Positions 6,947 through 16,216 of a DNA stretch of 64,000 nucleotides are shown piece by piece. Below the pieces are notes generated by a model that was not told where the DNA came from, searched no databases, and saw nothing but the letters and a program-made list of their open reading frames with translations. Each line of letters opens with the position of its first letter. Within the stretch, counting starts at the first letter, position 1. This DNA is from Limosilactobacillus oris DSM 4864 (GTDB lineage Bacteria; Bacillota; Bacilli; Lactobacillales; Lactobacillaceae), in contig NZ_AZGE01000004.1 in NCBI RefSeq assembly GCF_001434465.1, forward strand, positions 28,140 through 92,139, read 5' to 3'. The translations under genes and the position numbers were made by a program.

Positions 6947-9229
6947 TTACTTAACCGGAACTTCCTTCATTTGGTAAGCTTCGATCACGTCATTTTCCTT
7001 AATGTCGTTATAGTTTTCAATCGTTAAACCACATTCAAAGCCGGACTTGACTTCCTTGACGTCATCCTTAAACCGTTTCAAGCTGCCCAGTTCGCCTTCG
7101 TAAACGACCACGCCGTCACGAACCAACCGCACCTTCGCGTCCCGGGTAATCTTACCGGAAGTAACCATTCCCCCGGCAATTGTCCCGACCTTGGAAGCCT
7201 TGTAAATCTGCCGTACTTCAACTTCACCGATCGTTTCTTCCTCGTAAACTGGTTCCAGCATCCCCTTCATGGCATCTTCAACCTCTTCAATTGCGTTGTA
7301 GATGACCCGGTGGAGACGGATATCAATGTTGCTGGAGTCGGCAAGGGACTTGGCGACTGGTGTTGGCCGAACGTTGAAACCGATGATAACGGCGTTTGAT
7401 GCTTCCGCCAGGGTAACGTCACTCTGACTAATGGCACCAACGGCCTGGTGGATAATATCGACCCGGACACCGTCAACTTTGATCTTTTGCAGACTCTGGC
7501 TGAGGGCTTCAACAGACCCTTGCACATCCGCCTTGATGATAATTGGGAGGGTCTTCATTTCCCCCTTCTTCATCGTGGCGAACAGGTTATCAAGGGTAAC
7601 GTGAGAAGTCCGTTGCCGTTCCTTATCCTGGGCCCGCTTAGCCCGTTCTTCTCCGGCCGCCCGGGCAGTCTTTTCATCATCAAAGACCACGAACCGGTCC
7701 CCAGCTTCTGGGACTTCGTTTAAGCCGGTAATTTCCACTGGGGTCGCTGGGGTTGCCGCCTTGATCCGGCGCCCACTTTCGTTCGTCATCGTCCGCACAC
7801 GACCAAAGGTATTGCCGACAACAATCGGGTCCCCAACATGAAGGGTCCCTTGTTGAACCAGCACGGTGGCAACTGAACCCCGTCCCTGATCCAACCGGGC
7901 TTCAACAACGGAGCCGGCCGCGTTTTGGTCCGGGTTGGCAGTTAATTCCATCATTTCCGCCTGGAGCAGGATCATGTCCAGCAGCTCGTCCAAGTTCTTG
8001 CCAAACTTAGCGGAAATCTTGACGAAGATGGTGTCCCCACCCCAGTCTTCTGGAATCAGGTTGTACTTAGCCAATTCTTCCGTTACCCGGTCCGGGTTAG
8101 CGCCCGGCTTATCAATCTTGTTGACCGCCACAATGATCGGGGTTTTAGCAGCCTGGGCGTGGTGGATGGCTTCGACAGTTTGCGGCATAACACCATCATC
8201 AGCTGCCACCACCAGAACAGTAATATCGGTGATGTTAGCACCCCGCGCACGCATTTCAGTAAAGGCGGCGTGTCCTGGCGTATCCAGGAAGGTAATCAGG
8301 TTGTCATTATAGTGCACTTGGTAGGCACCGATTTCCTGGGTGATCCCCCCGGCTTCGTGTTCCGTAACGTGGGAGTGCCGCAGCTTATCCAACAGGGTCG
8401 TCTTACCATGGTCAACGTGTCCCATAACGGTAACTACTGGCGGCCGTTTAACCAGGTGCGCAGTATTTTGCTGCTCGTCTTCAAACATCTTATCGATATC
8501 TGAAACATCAACTTCAACCTTTTCCTTGGCTTCGATCCCGTAATCAGTAGCCAGCAGCTCGATCGTGTCCTTATCCAGGGATTGGTTTTGGTTGATCATG
8601 ACGCCGAGCATAAAGAGCTTCTTGATGATTTCCGCAGAAGGCCGGTGAAGCAGCTTAGCCAAATCCTGGGCGTTCATCCCTTCGGTGTATTCCAGCACTT
8701 CTGGTAACGGCTTGTCCTTCCGCTGGGTTGGCTGTTTATGAGCCACTTCCCGCATCCGGTTATTTCCCTTATTATGCTTATTACGCTTCTTGTTCTTCTT
8801 GTTGAAGCGTTTGCCGTGGCGGTCGTTGTTGTTCAGGCTGCCACCAAACCGGCCACCATGATTCTGGTTCCGGCGGTTGTCATCATGCTTCTTTTCACTG
8901 TGCCGGTTCTGGTGTTCTTCCCGTGGCCGTTCTTCTTCCTGTTGGCGCTTAGCTTGGTGCTGCTGATTCCCCTTTGCACCCTGGTGAGAATTATCGTGGG
9001 CCTGCTTCTTATGACTATCCTTCTTTGCTGGCCGTTGTTTAGGGGCCGCCTTGGCGCTCGACTGCTGACCACCGTTCTTTACTACATCGCGCAGTTTCTG
9101 GGCCTGAGCAGGCGTGACGGACGACATGTGACTTTTAATGTTCATCCCCTGCTGGTTTGCTACCTTGACGAGACCCTTGCTTGGCATTTTGAGCTCTTTA
9201 GCTAGTTCATAAATCCGTTCTTTGGCCAT
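6947..9229 (-). CDS. infB: Translation initiation factor IF-2
   Basis: GTPase that brings fMet-tRNA to the 30S P site and promotes subunit joining. The 760-aa protein has a short N-terminal IF2_N motif ([26 protein letters not shown]) and a long basic, disordered Lys/Gln/His/Asn-rich linker (about 50-165). A second IF2_N module follows, then the G domain with [15 protein letters not shown] (about residues 271-285), DTPGHAAF and NKID, and domains II-IV. Intact and of normal length. It follows ylxQ by 13 bp. Confidence 0.98.
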   Translation of the reverse strand: MAKERIYELAKELKMPSKGLVKVANQQGMNIKSHMSSVTPAQAQKLRDVVKNGGQQSSAKAAPKQRPAKKDSHKKQAHDNSHQGAKGNQQHQAKRQQEEERPREEHQNRHSEKKHDDNRRNQNHGGRFGGSLNNNDRHGKRFNKKNKKRNKHNKGNNRMREVAHKQPTQRKDKPLPEVLEYTEGMNAQDLAKLLHRPSAEIIKKLFMLGVMINQNQSLDKDTIELLATDYGIEAKEKVEVDVSDIDKMFEDEQQNTAHLVKRPPVVTVMGHVDHGKTTLLDKLRHSHVTEHEAGGITQEIGAYQVHYNDNLITFLDTPGHAAFTEMRARGANITDITVLVVAADDGVMPQTVEAIHHAQAAKTPIIVAVNKIDKPGANPDRVTEELAKYNLIPEDWGGDTIFVKISAKFGKNLDELLDMILLQAEMMELTANPDQNAAGSVVEARLDQGRGSVATVLVQQGTLHVGDPIVVGNTFGRVRTMTNESGRRIKAATPATPVEITGLNEVPEAGDRFVVFDDEKTARAAGEERAKRAQDKERQRTSHVTLDNLFATMKKGEMKTLPIIIKADVQGSVEALSQSLQKIKVDGVRVDIIHQAVGAISQSDVTLAEASNAVIIGFNVRPTPVAKSLADSSNIDIRLHRVIYNAIEEVEDAMKGMLEPVYEEETIGEVEVRQIYKASKVGTIAGGMVTSGKITRDAKVRLVRDGVVVYEGELGSLKRFKDDVKEVKSGFECGLTIENYNDIKENDVIEAYQMKEVPVK

Positions 9230-9242
9230 ACGCTCACTCTCC

Positions 9243-9557
9243 TTATTCCATTCTCAGTAATTCCTCAAACTTTCTTGCAAAACCTGGTTGGACAACACCA
9301 ATAACGGTCCGTGATTGGCCCGTTGCCTGACTGAGCTGGCTTTTAGTAAATTCTTGGGAGCAGGGCACGTGGTAAGTGTGGCACTTATCAGTGAACTTCT
9401 TGCTCGTTGCCTTGCCCGCGTCCTTTGCTAAAAACACAAACTTTGCCTGATTAGTTTGAATATTTTTTAAAACAATTGCTTCTCCACTTACCAGTTGGCG
9501 CGCGCGACGGGCCAGTCCGAGTAAGCTCAGTACCTGCTGATCGTTACTTTTTGCCAT
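9243..9557 (-). CDS. ylxQ: L7Ae-family RNA-binding protein YlxQ
   Basis: Small ribosomal L7Ae/L30e-fold protein of the nusA-infB operon that probably binds kink-turn RNA; its exact role is unsettled. The 104-aa protein begins [26 protein letters not shown] and contains [19 protein letters not shown]. The start overlaps the ylxR stop. ATG 9557 fits the family start, while TTG 9566 is an alternative. Translational coupling to ylxR is likely because no clear RBS is present. Confidence 0.9.
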   Translation of the reverse strand: MAKSNDQQVLSLLGLARRARQLVSGEAIVLKNIQTNQAKFVFLAKDAGKATSKKFTDKCHTYHVPCSQEFTKSQLSQATGQSRTVIGVVQPGFARKFEELLRME

Positions 9558-9849
9558 CGTTGCCAAATAACTCTTGACGGGCCTGTAAGTGGTCAGTGTA
9601 CTTGATTAGTTCATCATAAAACTCATCATCTAGTTTAACATGGAAGGCTTTTTCAAAGGTCTTTTCCGCCTTCGCCCGCTTAGCAATCTCTACGTCCACG
9701 GCGATGTAGGCGCCACGCCCCGCCTTCTTACCAGTTGGATCTAGGGAAACCTCATCTTCCTTGTTCTTCACAACCCGAATTAGTTGCCGCTTGGGCATCA
9801 TTTCCCCCGTGACGATATCCTTGCGCATTGGTACTTTTCTCTTTTTCAT
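9544..9849 (-). CDS. ylxR: YlxR / RnpM family RNA-binding protein
   Basis: Small basic protein of the DUF448 family, reported in B. subtilis to bind the RNase P RNA. The 101-aa protein has MRKDIVTGEMMPKRQLIRVV and GRGAYIAVD, the family hallmarks. It lies between nusA (20 bp gap) and ylxQ (overlap). Position and sequence agree well with the conserved operon; function beyond RNA binding is inferred from homologues. Confidence 0.93.
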   Translation of the reverse strand: MKKRKVPMRKDIVTGEMMPKRQLIRVVKNKEDEVSLDPTGKKAGRGAYIAVDVEIAKRAKAEKTFEKAFHVKLDDEFYDELIKYTDHLQARQELFGNDGKK

Positions 9850-9869
9850 TTTTTCACCCCATTGCTCAA

Positions 9870-11075
9870 TTATTCTTCATCGGCTGGTTGGTCGTTTTCA
9901 TCAACCAGCGGCTGGTCATCAGTAGTTGACTGGTCTTCGGCAGTTTCTGCCTGGGCCTGGAGTTCTTCCATTTCCGAAGCTGACTTGATATCAATCTTGT
10001 ACTTAGTCAACCGGGCTGCTAGGCGCGCATTCTGCCCCCGCTTCCCAATTGCCAAGGAGAGCTGGTCATCTGGAACAACCACCGTGCAGGACCGTTCTTG
10101 TTCTTCTTCGCCATCCTCACGTTCAATCGTTACCGGATCGTTAAAGATAACATCCAATACTTCGGCTGGATTAAGGGCGTTCGCGATAAACTTCGCCGGA
10201 TCCTTAACGTATTCCACGATATCCATGTTTTCGCCATCTAACTCGTTCACAATCGCCTGAACCCGGGAGCCACGAGGACCGACACAGGTGCCGACTGGAT
10301 CGATATTATCATCGTTGGAGTACACTGCAACCTTAGCCCGGTCGCCAGCCTCCCGCGCGATGTTTTCGATCAGAACCGTCCCGTCCTTGATTTCTGGAAC
10401 TTCGCGTTCAAAGAGCCGCTTCAGCAGTTCTGGAGCAGTCCGGCTAACGTAAATCTGTGGTCCCCGCCGGTCATCATTAACCTTCGATACATAAACCTGA
10501 ATCCGGTCATGAACACGGTAATGCTCATTTGGCATCTCATCGCGGAAGCCCATTGCCCCTTCAACACCGTCGCCTAAGTCAACGTAAGTAAACCGCTTAT
10601 CTTCCCGGGAAACTTCACCGGTGATGATTTCATTTTCATAGGTCTTGTACTTATCATAAACGATTCGCCGCTCTTCCTCACGGAGCCGTTGCATAACAAC
10701 TTGTTTAGCAGTTTGAGCAGCAATCCGCCCGAAGTTACGGGGCGTTACTTCTTCCCGAATCTGATCGTCAACGTCATAGCCCTGCCCATGGGGGAGCTTG
10801 CGGGCTTCGGCCAGGCTCATGTACTGGTTGCTGTCGGCAGCAACTTTTTCTTCATCGTCAGTAATCGTTTTGACGGCGTAGACCTTAATATTCCCAGTCG
10901 TTGCGTTGAACTCAACTTCAACGTTCTTATCACCGTAGTTCTGCTTGTAGGCAGATTCCAGAGCCTGTTCCAAGGCCTCAATGACGACTTCCTTCTTGAT
11001 CCCTTTTTCTTTTTCCAAGTAGTCTAGGGCGCCAATCATTTCGCTGTTGACTTTTGACTTGCTCACTTCGAACAC
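9870..11075 (-). CDS. nusA: Transcription termination/antitermination factor NusA
   Basis: RNA polymerase-associated factor that promotes pausing and intrinsic termination. The 401-aa protein has an N-terminal RNAP-binding domain with the LEQALESAYKQNYGDKN helix, an S1 domain around ITGEVSREDKRFTYVDLGDGVEG, then KH1/KH2 (DPVGTCVGPRGSRVQAIVNEL and LSLAIGKRGQNARLAARLT). It ends in an acidic tail rich in Asp, Glu and Gln. There are no extra C-terminal acidic repeats, as usual for Firmicutes. It lies 9 bp after rimP. A hairpin terminator in the operon leader makes NusA autoregulation plausible. Confidence 0.98.
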   Translation of the reverse strand: MFEVSKSKVNSEMIGALDYLEKEKGIKKEVVIEALEQALESAYKQNYGDKNVEVEFNATTGNIKVYAVKTITDDEEKVAADSNQYMSLAEARKLPHGQGYDVDDQIREEVTPRNFGRIAAQTAKQVVMQRLREEERRIVYDKYKTYENEIITGEVSREDKRFTYVDLGDGVEGAMGFRDEMPNEHYRVHDRIQVYVSKVNDDRRGPQIYVSRTAPELLKRLFEREVPEIKDGTVLIENIAREAGDRAKVAVYSNDDNIDPVGTCVGPRGSRVQAIVNELDGENMDIVEYVKDPAKFIANALNPAEVLDVIFNDPVTIEREDGEEEQERSCTVVVPDDQLSLAIGKRGQNARLAARLTKYKIDIKSASEMEELQAQAETAEDQSTTDDQPLVDENDQPADEE

Positions 11076-11084
11076 TCCTTTTAA

Positions 11085-11558
11085 TTAAAACTTGATTGCT
11101 AACCGTGCTTTGGCCACCTTGCTCCGGTCAATTACCACTTGCCGGTGCCGGGTCTTATCCATAAAGTCCAAGGTCATTTCCTTATCGGATAGCTCCATTA
11201 AGGTCCCTTCATAGACTTTCTTGCCGGCAATTTGTTGGTACAGGGAAACATGGATATAGTGGTTAACCGCCCGCTGGTAGTCAGCTTCATTTTTGAGTGG
11301 CCGCTCAGCGCCGGGTGACGAAACTTCCAGGAAATAGGCCTGCGGAATCGGGTCGGGTTCAACGTTATCCAGGGCCTCGCTTAGCTGATCGCTTACGGTT
11401 GCACAATCATCAAGCGTGATTCCACCATCCTTGTCGATGTATACCCGAAGATACCAGCTCTTGCCCTCTTTCACAAATTCAATGTCGTATAAGTAAAAAT
11501 GGTGCTCATCAAGAATCGGGGTTACTAAATCCGTAACGGTCTCAGTAACTGTACTCAT
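11085..11558 (-). CDS. rimP: Ribosome maturation factor RimP
   Basis: Assists 30S subunit maturation. The 157-aa protein begins [32 protein letters not shown] and contains the family block [11 protein letters not shown] start it at ATG 11558 because TGGAGGTGAG lies just upstream; in-frame codons further left precede this RBS. First gene of rimP-nusA-ylxRQ-infB-rbfA-truB-ribF, with a promoter at about 11635-11663 and a hairpin inside the leader. Confidence 0.96.
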   Translation of the reverse strand: MSTVTETVTDLVTPILDEHHFYLYDIEFVKEGKSWYLRVYIDKDGGITLDDCATVSDQLSEALDNVEPDPIPQAYFLEVSSPGAERPLKNEADYQRAVNHYIHVSLYQQIAGKKVYEGTLMELSDKEMTLDFMDKTRHRQVVIDRSKVAKARLAIKF

Positions 11559-11585
11559 CCTTCTCACCTCCATATTATTTGCAAT

Positions 11586-11612
11586 AAAAAGAGCGAGCAT
11601 TGCTGCTCACTC
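11586..11612 (-). terminator. Hairpin terminator in the rimP leader (possible attenuator)
   Basis: Minus strand GAGTGAGCA, loop GCAA, TGCTCGCTC, then TTTTT. It is a 9-bp stem with one G-U pair, located between the predicted rimP promoter and the rimP RBS. It may simply end the permease transcript, but its place downstream of the rimP promoter means it also acts on the nusA operon. Confidence 0.8.
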
Positions 11613-11634
11613 CAACGAGTTATTTACCATAGTC

Positions 11635-11663
11635 ATTGTATCATGACCGGCCATGAAGTACAA
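11635..11663 (-). promoter_or_regulatory. Promoter of the rimP-nusA-infB operon
   Basis: Minus strand TTGTAC (11658-11663), 17 bp, TACAAT (11635-11640). The -10 is strong. The start point would be near 11628, upstream of the leader hairpin. Confidence 0.7.
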
Positions 11664-11664
11664 G

Positions 11665-13026
11665 TCAGTCACTTTTCTTTTTCCCTTGTTTAAGGGCCGC
11701 AAGAAACTGAGCGTGCCGTTTATCCGCTTCCTCGTCCCGTTGAATGAAGAAGTAGGCTGCCGCAGCCAGGAGGGCAACAAAGGTCCCCAGCAACAGTGTT
11801 TCAGCGGTAAAGTTGGTAACCATGTAACATGATACCAACAACGCAAAGGCGGGGATTAAATACCGCCCCGGCAGCTTAAAGCCGTGAGTTGGATACTCAT
11901 TGCTGTGCGTAAACTTGACAACCGCCAAAATCGATGGCACGTACTGAATAAAGGAGGCTAACACCGTGCATGATACCAAGAACAAGTAGCTTTGAGTAGA
12001 AAAGGCAATTGACAGTGCCGCCGTCAATAGGATTCCGACCCATGGCGCATCGTGCTTATTCTTCTTCCCAAAGGCCTTGGGCAGCATTCCGTGTTCATTT
12101 GCTAGGGAAGCTACCAGCGATGGTGTATTAAACGAAGCGCTGAAGGCCACCCCAAAGATGCTGACCAGCATTCCGACAATAATCAGCGAGTAGCCCCACT
12201 TCCCAATTGCGGTACCAAATGCATTCGCTAGCGGAGTCGAATACCCAGCTAAGTGGTGACCAGAAATACCAATCGCCACTAGCATCATTAACGCATCTAA
12301 GATAGTAACACTAACCATCACCGCCACCAGGACCCGGGGAATATTCTTCTCTGGGTTCTTCATCTGTTTAGCGGCAATCGGCAGGAATGAAAAGCCAGTA
12401 AACAGGTAGAAAATCGGCGTGAAGGCCGCCCCAAAGTGTTTCAGAAAAGGACCAGCCCCCGTCAGGGCCGCAGCCGGAATTACCGGTGAATAATTAGCGC
12501 CGTGGACGAAGAAGACCCCCACGATAATAAAAACCAGCAGGGTCAAAATCTTAACAGCAGCGGATAAATTATTGACTGCCTTAACGAGACTGCGGCCGAA
12601 GAAGTTAATTACCGCAAACAGGATAATCAACCCAAAGGCAGCGGCATAGTACACCAGGCGATTATCAAATACTGGCAGGAAACTCTTCATGGTCGTCAGC
12701 AGAGCAACGATTTCGGCGGAAAGGGTACAGCAGCCGAGGAACCAGGTAAAGATTCCTAACTCATAGCTGGTAAAACGGCCAAAAGCATGGTAGGAATATA
12801 ACCAAGCAGCACCCGAACCAGTAAACCGGCTGGCTAGGTCCGCATAGCATAGCGCAATCAGCGAAACCGTCAGGGCCGTACACAATAACACCAGAACGGC
12901 CGAGAGGTTCATATAACGATAGATGACGGAAGGCAAGAGGAAAGTTCCTGAACCAATTACCCCATTAATGCCCAGAAAATAGATTGAAATAAATGAGAGC
13001 TTTTTGGGCTTTGTATTATTAGAAAT
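11665..13026 (-). CDS. APC-family amino acid permease, apparent ATT start
   Basis: Multi-pass inner-membrane transporter of the amino acid-polyamine-organocation superfamily; the substrate cannot be told from sequence. The first canonical start (TTG 12936) would cut off transmembrane helix 1. In frame upstream the DNA encodes KKLSFISIYFLGINGVIGSG followed by TFLLPSVIYR, the family's unwound TM1 substrate motif. The frame is open only back to TAA at 13045, with no ATG, GTG or TTG. An ATT at 13026 sits seven bases after AGGGGG, the best RBS. This gives 453 aa with about 12 hydrophobic segments and a charged tail. Its terminator is the hairpin at 11586-11612. Confidence 0.88.
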   Translation of the reverse strand: MSNNTKPKKLSFISIYFLGINGVIGSGTFLLPSVIYRYMNLSAVLVLLCTALTVSLIALCYADLASRFTGSGAAWLYSYHAFGRFTSYELGIFTWFLGCCTLSAEIVALLTTMKSFLPVFDNRLVYYAAAFGLIILFAVINFFGRSLVKAVNNLSAAVKILTLLVFIIVGVFFVHGANYSPVIPAAALTGAGPFLKHFGAAFTPIFYLFTGFSFLPIAAKQMKNPEKNIPRVLVAVMVSVTILDALMMLVAIGISGHHLAGYSTPLANAFGTAIGKWGYSLIIVGMLVSIFGVAFSASFNTPSLVASLANEHGMLPKAFGKKNKHDAPWVGILLTAALSIAFSTQSYLFLVSCTVLASFIQYVPSILAVVKFTHSNEYPTHGFKLPGRYLIPAFALLVSCYMVTNFTAETLLLGTFVALLAAAAYFFIQRDEEADKRHAQFLAALKQGKKKSD

Positions 13027-13111
13027 AATAATACCCCCTAAATCTTATAATTATTTTAATTGTAGCACTCTTATCCCCAACAAACGGGGTTATTTCTACG
13101 ATGTTGCAAAT

Positions 13112-16100
13112 TTATAATTCGTGCTGGTAGCTGACTGTACTCCGCCCGTTTGCTGAACGAACCAGCAGCTGGTCAGGAATCTGGTCCTCTAATTCTGTAA
13201 CGTGGCTGATAATGCCGATCATCCGGTGACCCTCTAGTTCTTGTAACGCCTGCAAAGCATCAGCAAGCGCTTGCTGATCCAGCGAACCAAAGCCTTCGTC
13301 GATAAAGAGAGCATCGATACTGATACCGCCACTCTGCTCCTGAATGATTTGACAGAGGGCGAGGGCCAAGGCTAACGAGGCCATAAAGCTCTCTCCGCCA
13401 GAGAGTGTCCGGGCACTCCTGGTCTTTCCTGCATTGTCGTCATAAACGTTGACCTCAAGCCCACTCCACTTGGCCCCCGCACCGTGACTTTCGGTAGCTA
13501 ATTCAAACTGGTAGCGGCCATTGGTCAGCCGTGCCAGTTGAATATTTGCAGCCTCCAGGACGTCCTGGAAATAGGCCTGGAGCACGTAACGCTCTAAGCT
13601 GAGGTGGTTCTCCGTGTTGCCGGCAATCACATCTGTCAGTGTCTGCAACTGGTTTACCTGCTCATCGGCTTTATCTGTCTGGGCCAGCAGTTTAACTACC
13701 TTCTGCTGGTTGTCTTGAAGTGCAGTTAGCCGACTTTTTAGCTGACCAATTGATTGTTGCTGGTCAGCCGCTTGCTGCTGGGCTGCTGCAAGCTGGGCCC
13801 GCCGTGCCGTTAAGTCGGGTGCTGGCTGATCAGCAACCAAATCCCGCAGGTGTTCTTGCTGGACTTGGTTGCCACGAAGCTGGTCGTGGAAGTCCTTGAC
13901 TTGCTGGCGCAGTTTGGGCAGCTGGACTAAGTACTCCGCTGATTCTTGCCAGAAGGCCCAGCCAAGCTGCGAATCACGCTCTGCTAATCGTTCTACTAAG
14001 TCAGCACGGCGTTGGACCTGGGTCTGCCTCAATTCGCTAGCGTCGTGCTTAAACTGGCCTGCCCGACTCTGGGCAGCCGCCAAATCCTGCCGGACATTCT
14101 GGAGCTGGCCTTGAATTCTTTTTTCCTGCTGTTCGAACTCGGTAACCCGTGTTTGCCACTTGCTTAACTGTTTCTGGGCAGCTTGTTCCGTTGCCAGGTC
14201 GGCTGGCAGCTGGCCCCGTTTTTCCTGCAGGACGGTCTGCTTCCTAATGAGCTCCTGCTGGGTAGCTGCTAATTCAGTAGTCAGCTGTTGAATAGCCGGC
14301 TGGTCAGTAGCTATCTTCTGACGAAGCTCCGTTGCCTGCTGCTGCCATTCTTGAACCGCCCCCTCTAGCTTCTGCAGGTCATGGTCAGCTGTTGTCAGTT
14401 GCTGCTGGCGGTCAGCAATCAGCTGCTGCCAACCGGCGGGCAAACTATCCGCGGACAGCAGCTGGGCTACCGTAGCCTGACTAGCCGTTAGCTGCTGGTC
14501 CAATTTCGTCACTTGTTGACGTGCCGTCGCCAGTTGTTCCTGATAGTGCACAACTGTCTGTTGCTGTTTTTGGGCGGCTTTGGTGGCCGTCTCGACGTCC
14601 TCTTCAGTAACCAGTGTTCCCGTATCCTCAGCAGGCACTGCCAAGTGCGGGTGATCTAACGAGCCGCAAACCGGACAGGGAGTCCCTGGCTTGAGCTTCC
14701 TTGCAAGCCGCGCAATTTGCTGGCGTGCAAAACGATCGTCCAAGTCAGTCAACGTTGCAGCTGCCTCCTTCGCCGCCTCCGTGCTCCGGGTAAGACTGGC
14801 TGCTAGCTCCTGCTGGCGTTCTCGTTGCCGGTCACGCTCCAAGAGCAACTGGTCAAGCCGCTCACCCTCCGCTACCAGTTTTTCCTGCTGGCCTAGCTGC
14901 TTGGTAAGGTCCAGTCGACGTTGCGCTAAATCCTGGTGAGCAGTCAACTGCTGATCCAGTTCTTTTAACTGGTCCTGTTTAACTGCCAATAATTGTTGCC
15001 TACTCTCCTGTTTTTGCCGTTGCTGCTGGTAGTCTGTTGTCGCCTGAGAAAGCTCAGCTGCCAGACAATCAGCTTCCGCAAATAATGGCAACTGACGCTG
15101 CAACGTCAGGCAACGTTCGTGAAGCTGGTCAATTTCAGGCCGCTGCCCTCGAACCGCTTCTTCTTCGCCTTGTAGTTGCCCTTGCTGGTCAGTCAAGTCA
15201 GCGAGGAGGTCGGTAGCCTGCTGGTAGCCCTGATCAAGTTTGGCAAGTTGGTTTTGACCATCGTGCCACCGTTGGTAATCCGTTTGGTGTTCCTGGAACC
15301 ATTCCAAGTCGGCAACCCGTTTTTCAACAGTTGTGAGTTCCGCCCTACGGCTAGCCAATTGGGTAGCCGCTTTTTTCAGCTGGGCCAAGGCTGCCAGGTT
15401 GGCCGCTAGCTCCTGCTCCGTGTGCAAACGGTCAGTAAGGTCCTTGATAACTCCTTGCTGCCGGCGTTCCTGGGTATTTTTCACTGCCAATTCTTCATTT
15501 AATTCCGTGACCCGGCCCTTAACGCGGTGGAGCCATTCGGTTGTGTTGATTCCGGTTTCAATGTCAGGAACGTTTTCTTTAAGTGACTGGAGCTTAGTTT
15601 GCTGAATTTCTATCCCCTTTTTACGTTGACTTAGCTTCTCCCGCAGAGCCTGAGTCCACCGCGCATAGCGACCGGTATTGAACAAATCCCGTAGGAGGCG
15701 TTCCTTGGTATTGCTATCCGAATCTAAAAACTGGCGAAATTTTCCCTGCGGTAGTAAGACAATCTGCTTAAACTGGTCCCGTGTCAGGTTTAGCAAGTCA
15801 CCGATGAAGGTATCGGCTTCCTTGATTTTAGTGATCTCTTGCGGCTGATTACCAGTGAGTGGATAACGCAGGCTGACCGCCTGGTTATGCTCAACGAGGT
15901 TACCACGACGCCCTTTCAGAACCTGCTTGGGCCTCCGCATAATTTGGTAATCCTTTCCCTGGTGGGCAAAGGTAAACGTGACCCGGGTCTCCTGATCGGC
16001 AGGAGCAAAATCTGACCGCAACGCTGCCGCTGACCGGTCACGATCGCTGGTCGTTTGACCAAAAAGGGCATAGCACATGGCATCAAAGATGGTTGTTTTG

Positions 16101-16216
16101 CCGGCCCCGGTGTTCCCCGCCACCAAAAACAGCGACTGGTCAGGAAATTGGGTAAAATCTACTGTTTCGTGCTCGTAGGGACCAAAGTACTGCAATTCTA
16201 ACTTTAATGGACGCAT
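13112..16216 (-). CDS. sbcC: Exonuclease SbcCD subunit SbcC (Rad50-like ATPase)
   Basis: ATPase of the SbcCD nuclease that opens hairpins and processes DNA ends. The 1034-aa protein has Walker A GNTGAGKTTIFDAM (residues 34-47) and two long coiled coils very rich in Gln/Leu flanking the zinc hook CPVC (about residues 509-512). The ABC signature LSGGESFMASLALALAL and Walker B ALFIDEGFGSLD lie near the C-terminus. It overlaps sbcD by one base (TAATG), implying translational coupling. Intact. High Gln content in the coils generates long antisense open frames, which are not genes. Confidence 0.97.
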   Translation of the reverse strand: MRPLKLELQYFGPYEHETVDFTQFPDQSLFLVAGNTGAGKTTIFDAMCYALFGQTTSDRDRSAAALRSDFAPADQETRVTFTFAHQGKDYQIMRRPKQVLKGRRGNLVEHNQAVSLRYPLTGNQPQEITKIKEADTFIGDLLNLTRDQFKQIVLLPQGKFRQFLDSDSNTKERLLRDLFNTGRYARWTQALREKLSQRKKGIEIQQTKLQSLKENVPDIETGINTTEWLHRVKGRVTELNEELAVKNTQERRQQGVIKDLTDRLHTEQELAANLAALAQLKKAATQLASRRAELTTVEKRVADLEWFQEHQTDYQRWHDGQNQLAKLDQGYQQATDLLADLTDQQGQLQGEEEAVRGQRPEIDQLHERCLTLQRQLPLFAEADCLAAELSQATTDYQQQRQKQESRQQLLAVKQDQLKELDQQLTAHQDLAQRRLDLTKQLGQQEKLVAEGERLDQLLLERDRQRERQQELAASLTRSTEAAKEAAATLTDLDDRFARQQIARLARKLKPGTPCPVCGSLDHPHLAVPAEDTGTLVTEEDVETATKAAQKQQQTVVHYQEQLATARQQVTKLDQQLTASQATVAQLLSADSLPAGWQQLIADRQQQLTTADHDLQKLEGAVQEWQQQATELRQKIATDQPAIQQLTTELAATQQELIRKQTVLQEKRGQLPADLATEQAAQKQLSKWQTRVTEFEQQEKRIQGQLQNVRQDLAAAQSRAGQFKHDASELRQTQVQRRADLVERLAERDSQLGWAFWQESAEYLVQLPKLRQQVKDFHDQLRGNQVQQEHLRDLVADQPAPDLTARRAQLAAAQQQAADQQQSIGQLKSRLTALQDNQQKVVKLLAQTDKADEQVNQLQTLTDVIAGNTENHLSLERYVLQAYFQDVLEAANIQLARLTNGRYQFELATESHGAGAKWSGLEVNVYDDNAGKTRSARTLSGGESFMASLALALALCQIIQEQSGGISIDALFIDEGFGSLDQQALADALQALQELEGHRMIGIISHVTELEDQIPDQLLVRSANGRSTVSYQHEL

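Noticed and set aside
14300..15000. Tandem-repeat or low-complexity DNA in sbcC
   Set aside because: The CAG/CTG-like richness reflects Gln/Leu coiled coils of SbcC on both sides of the zinc hook, normal for the family.
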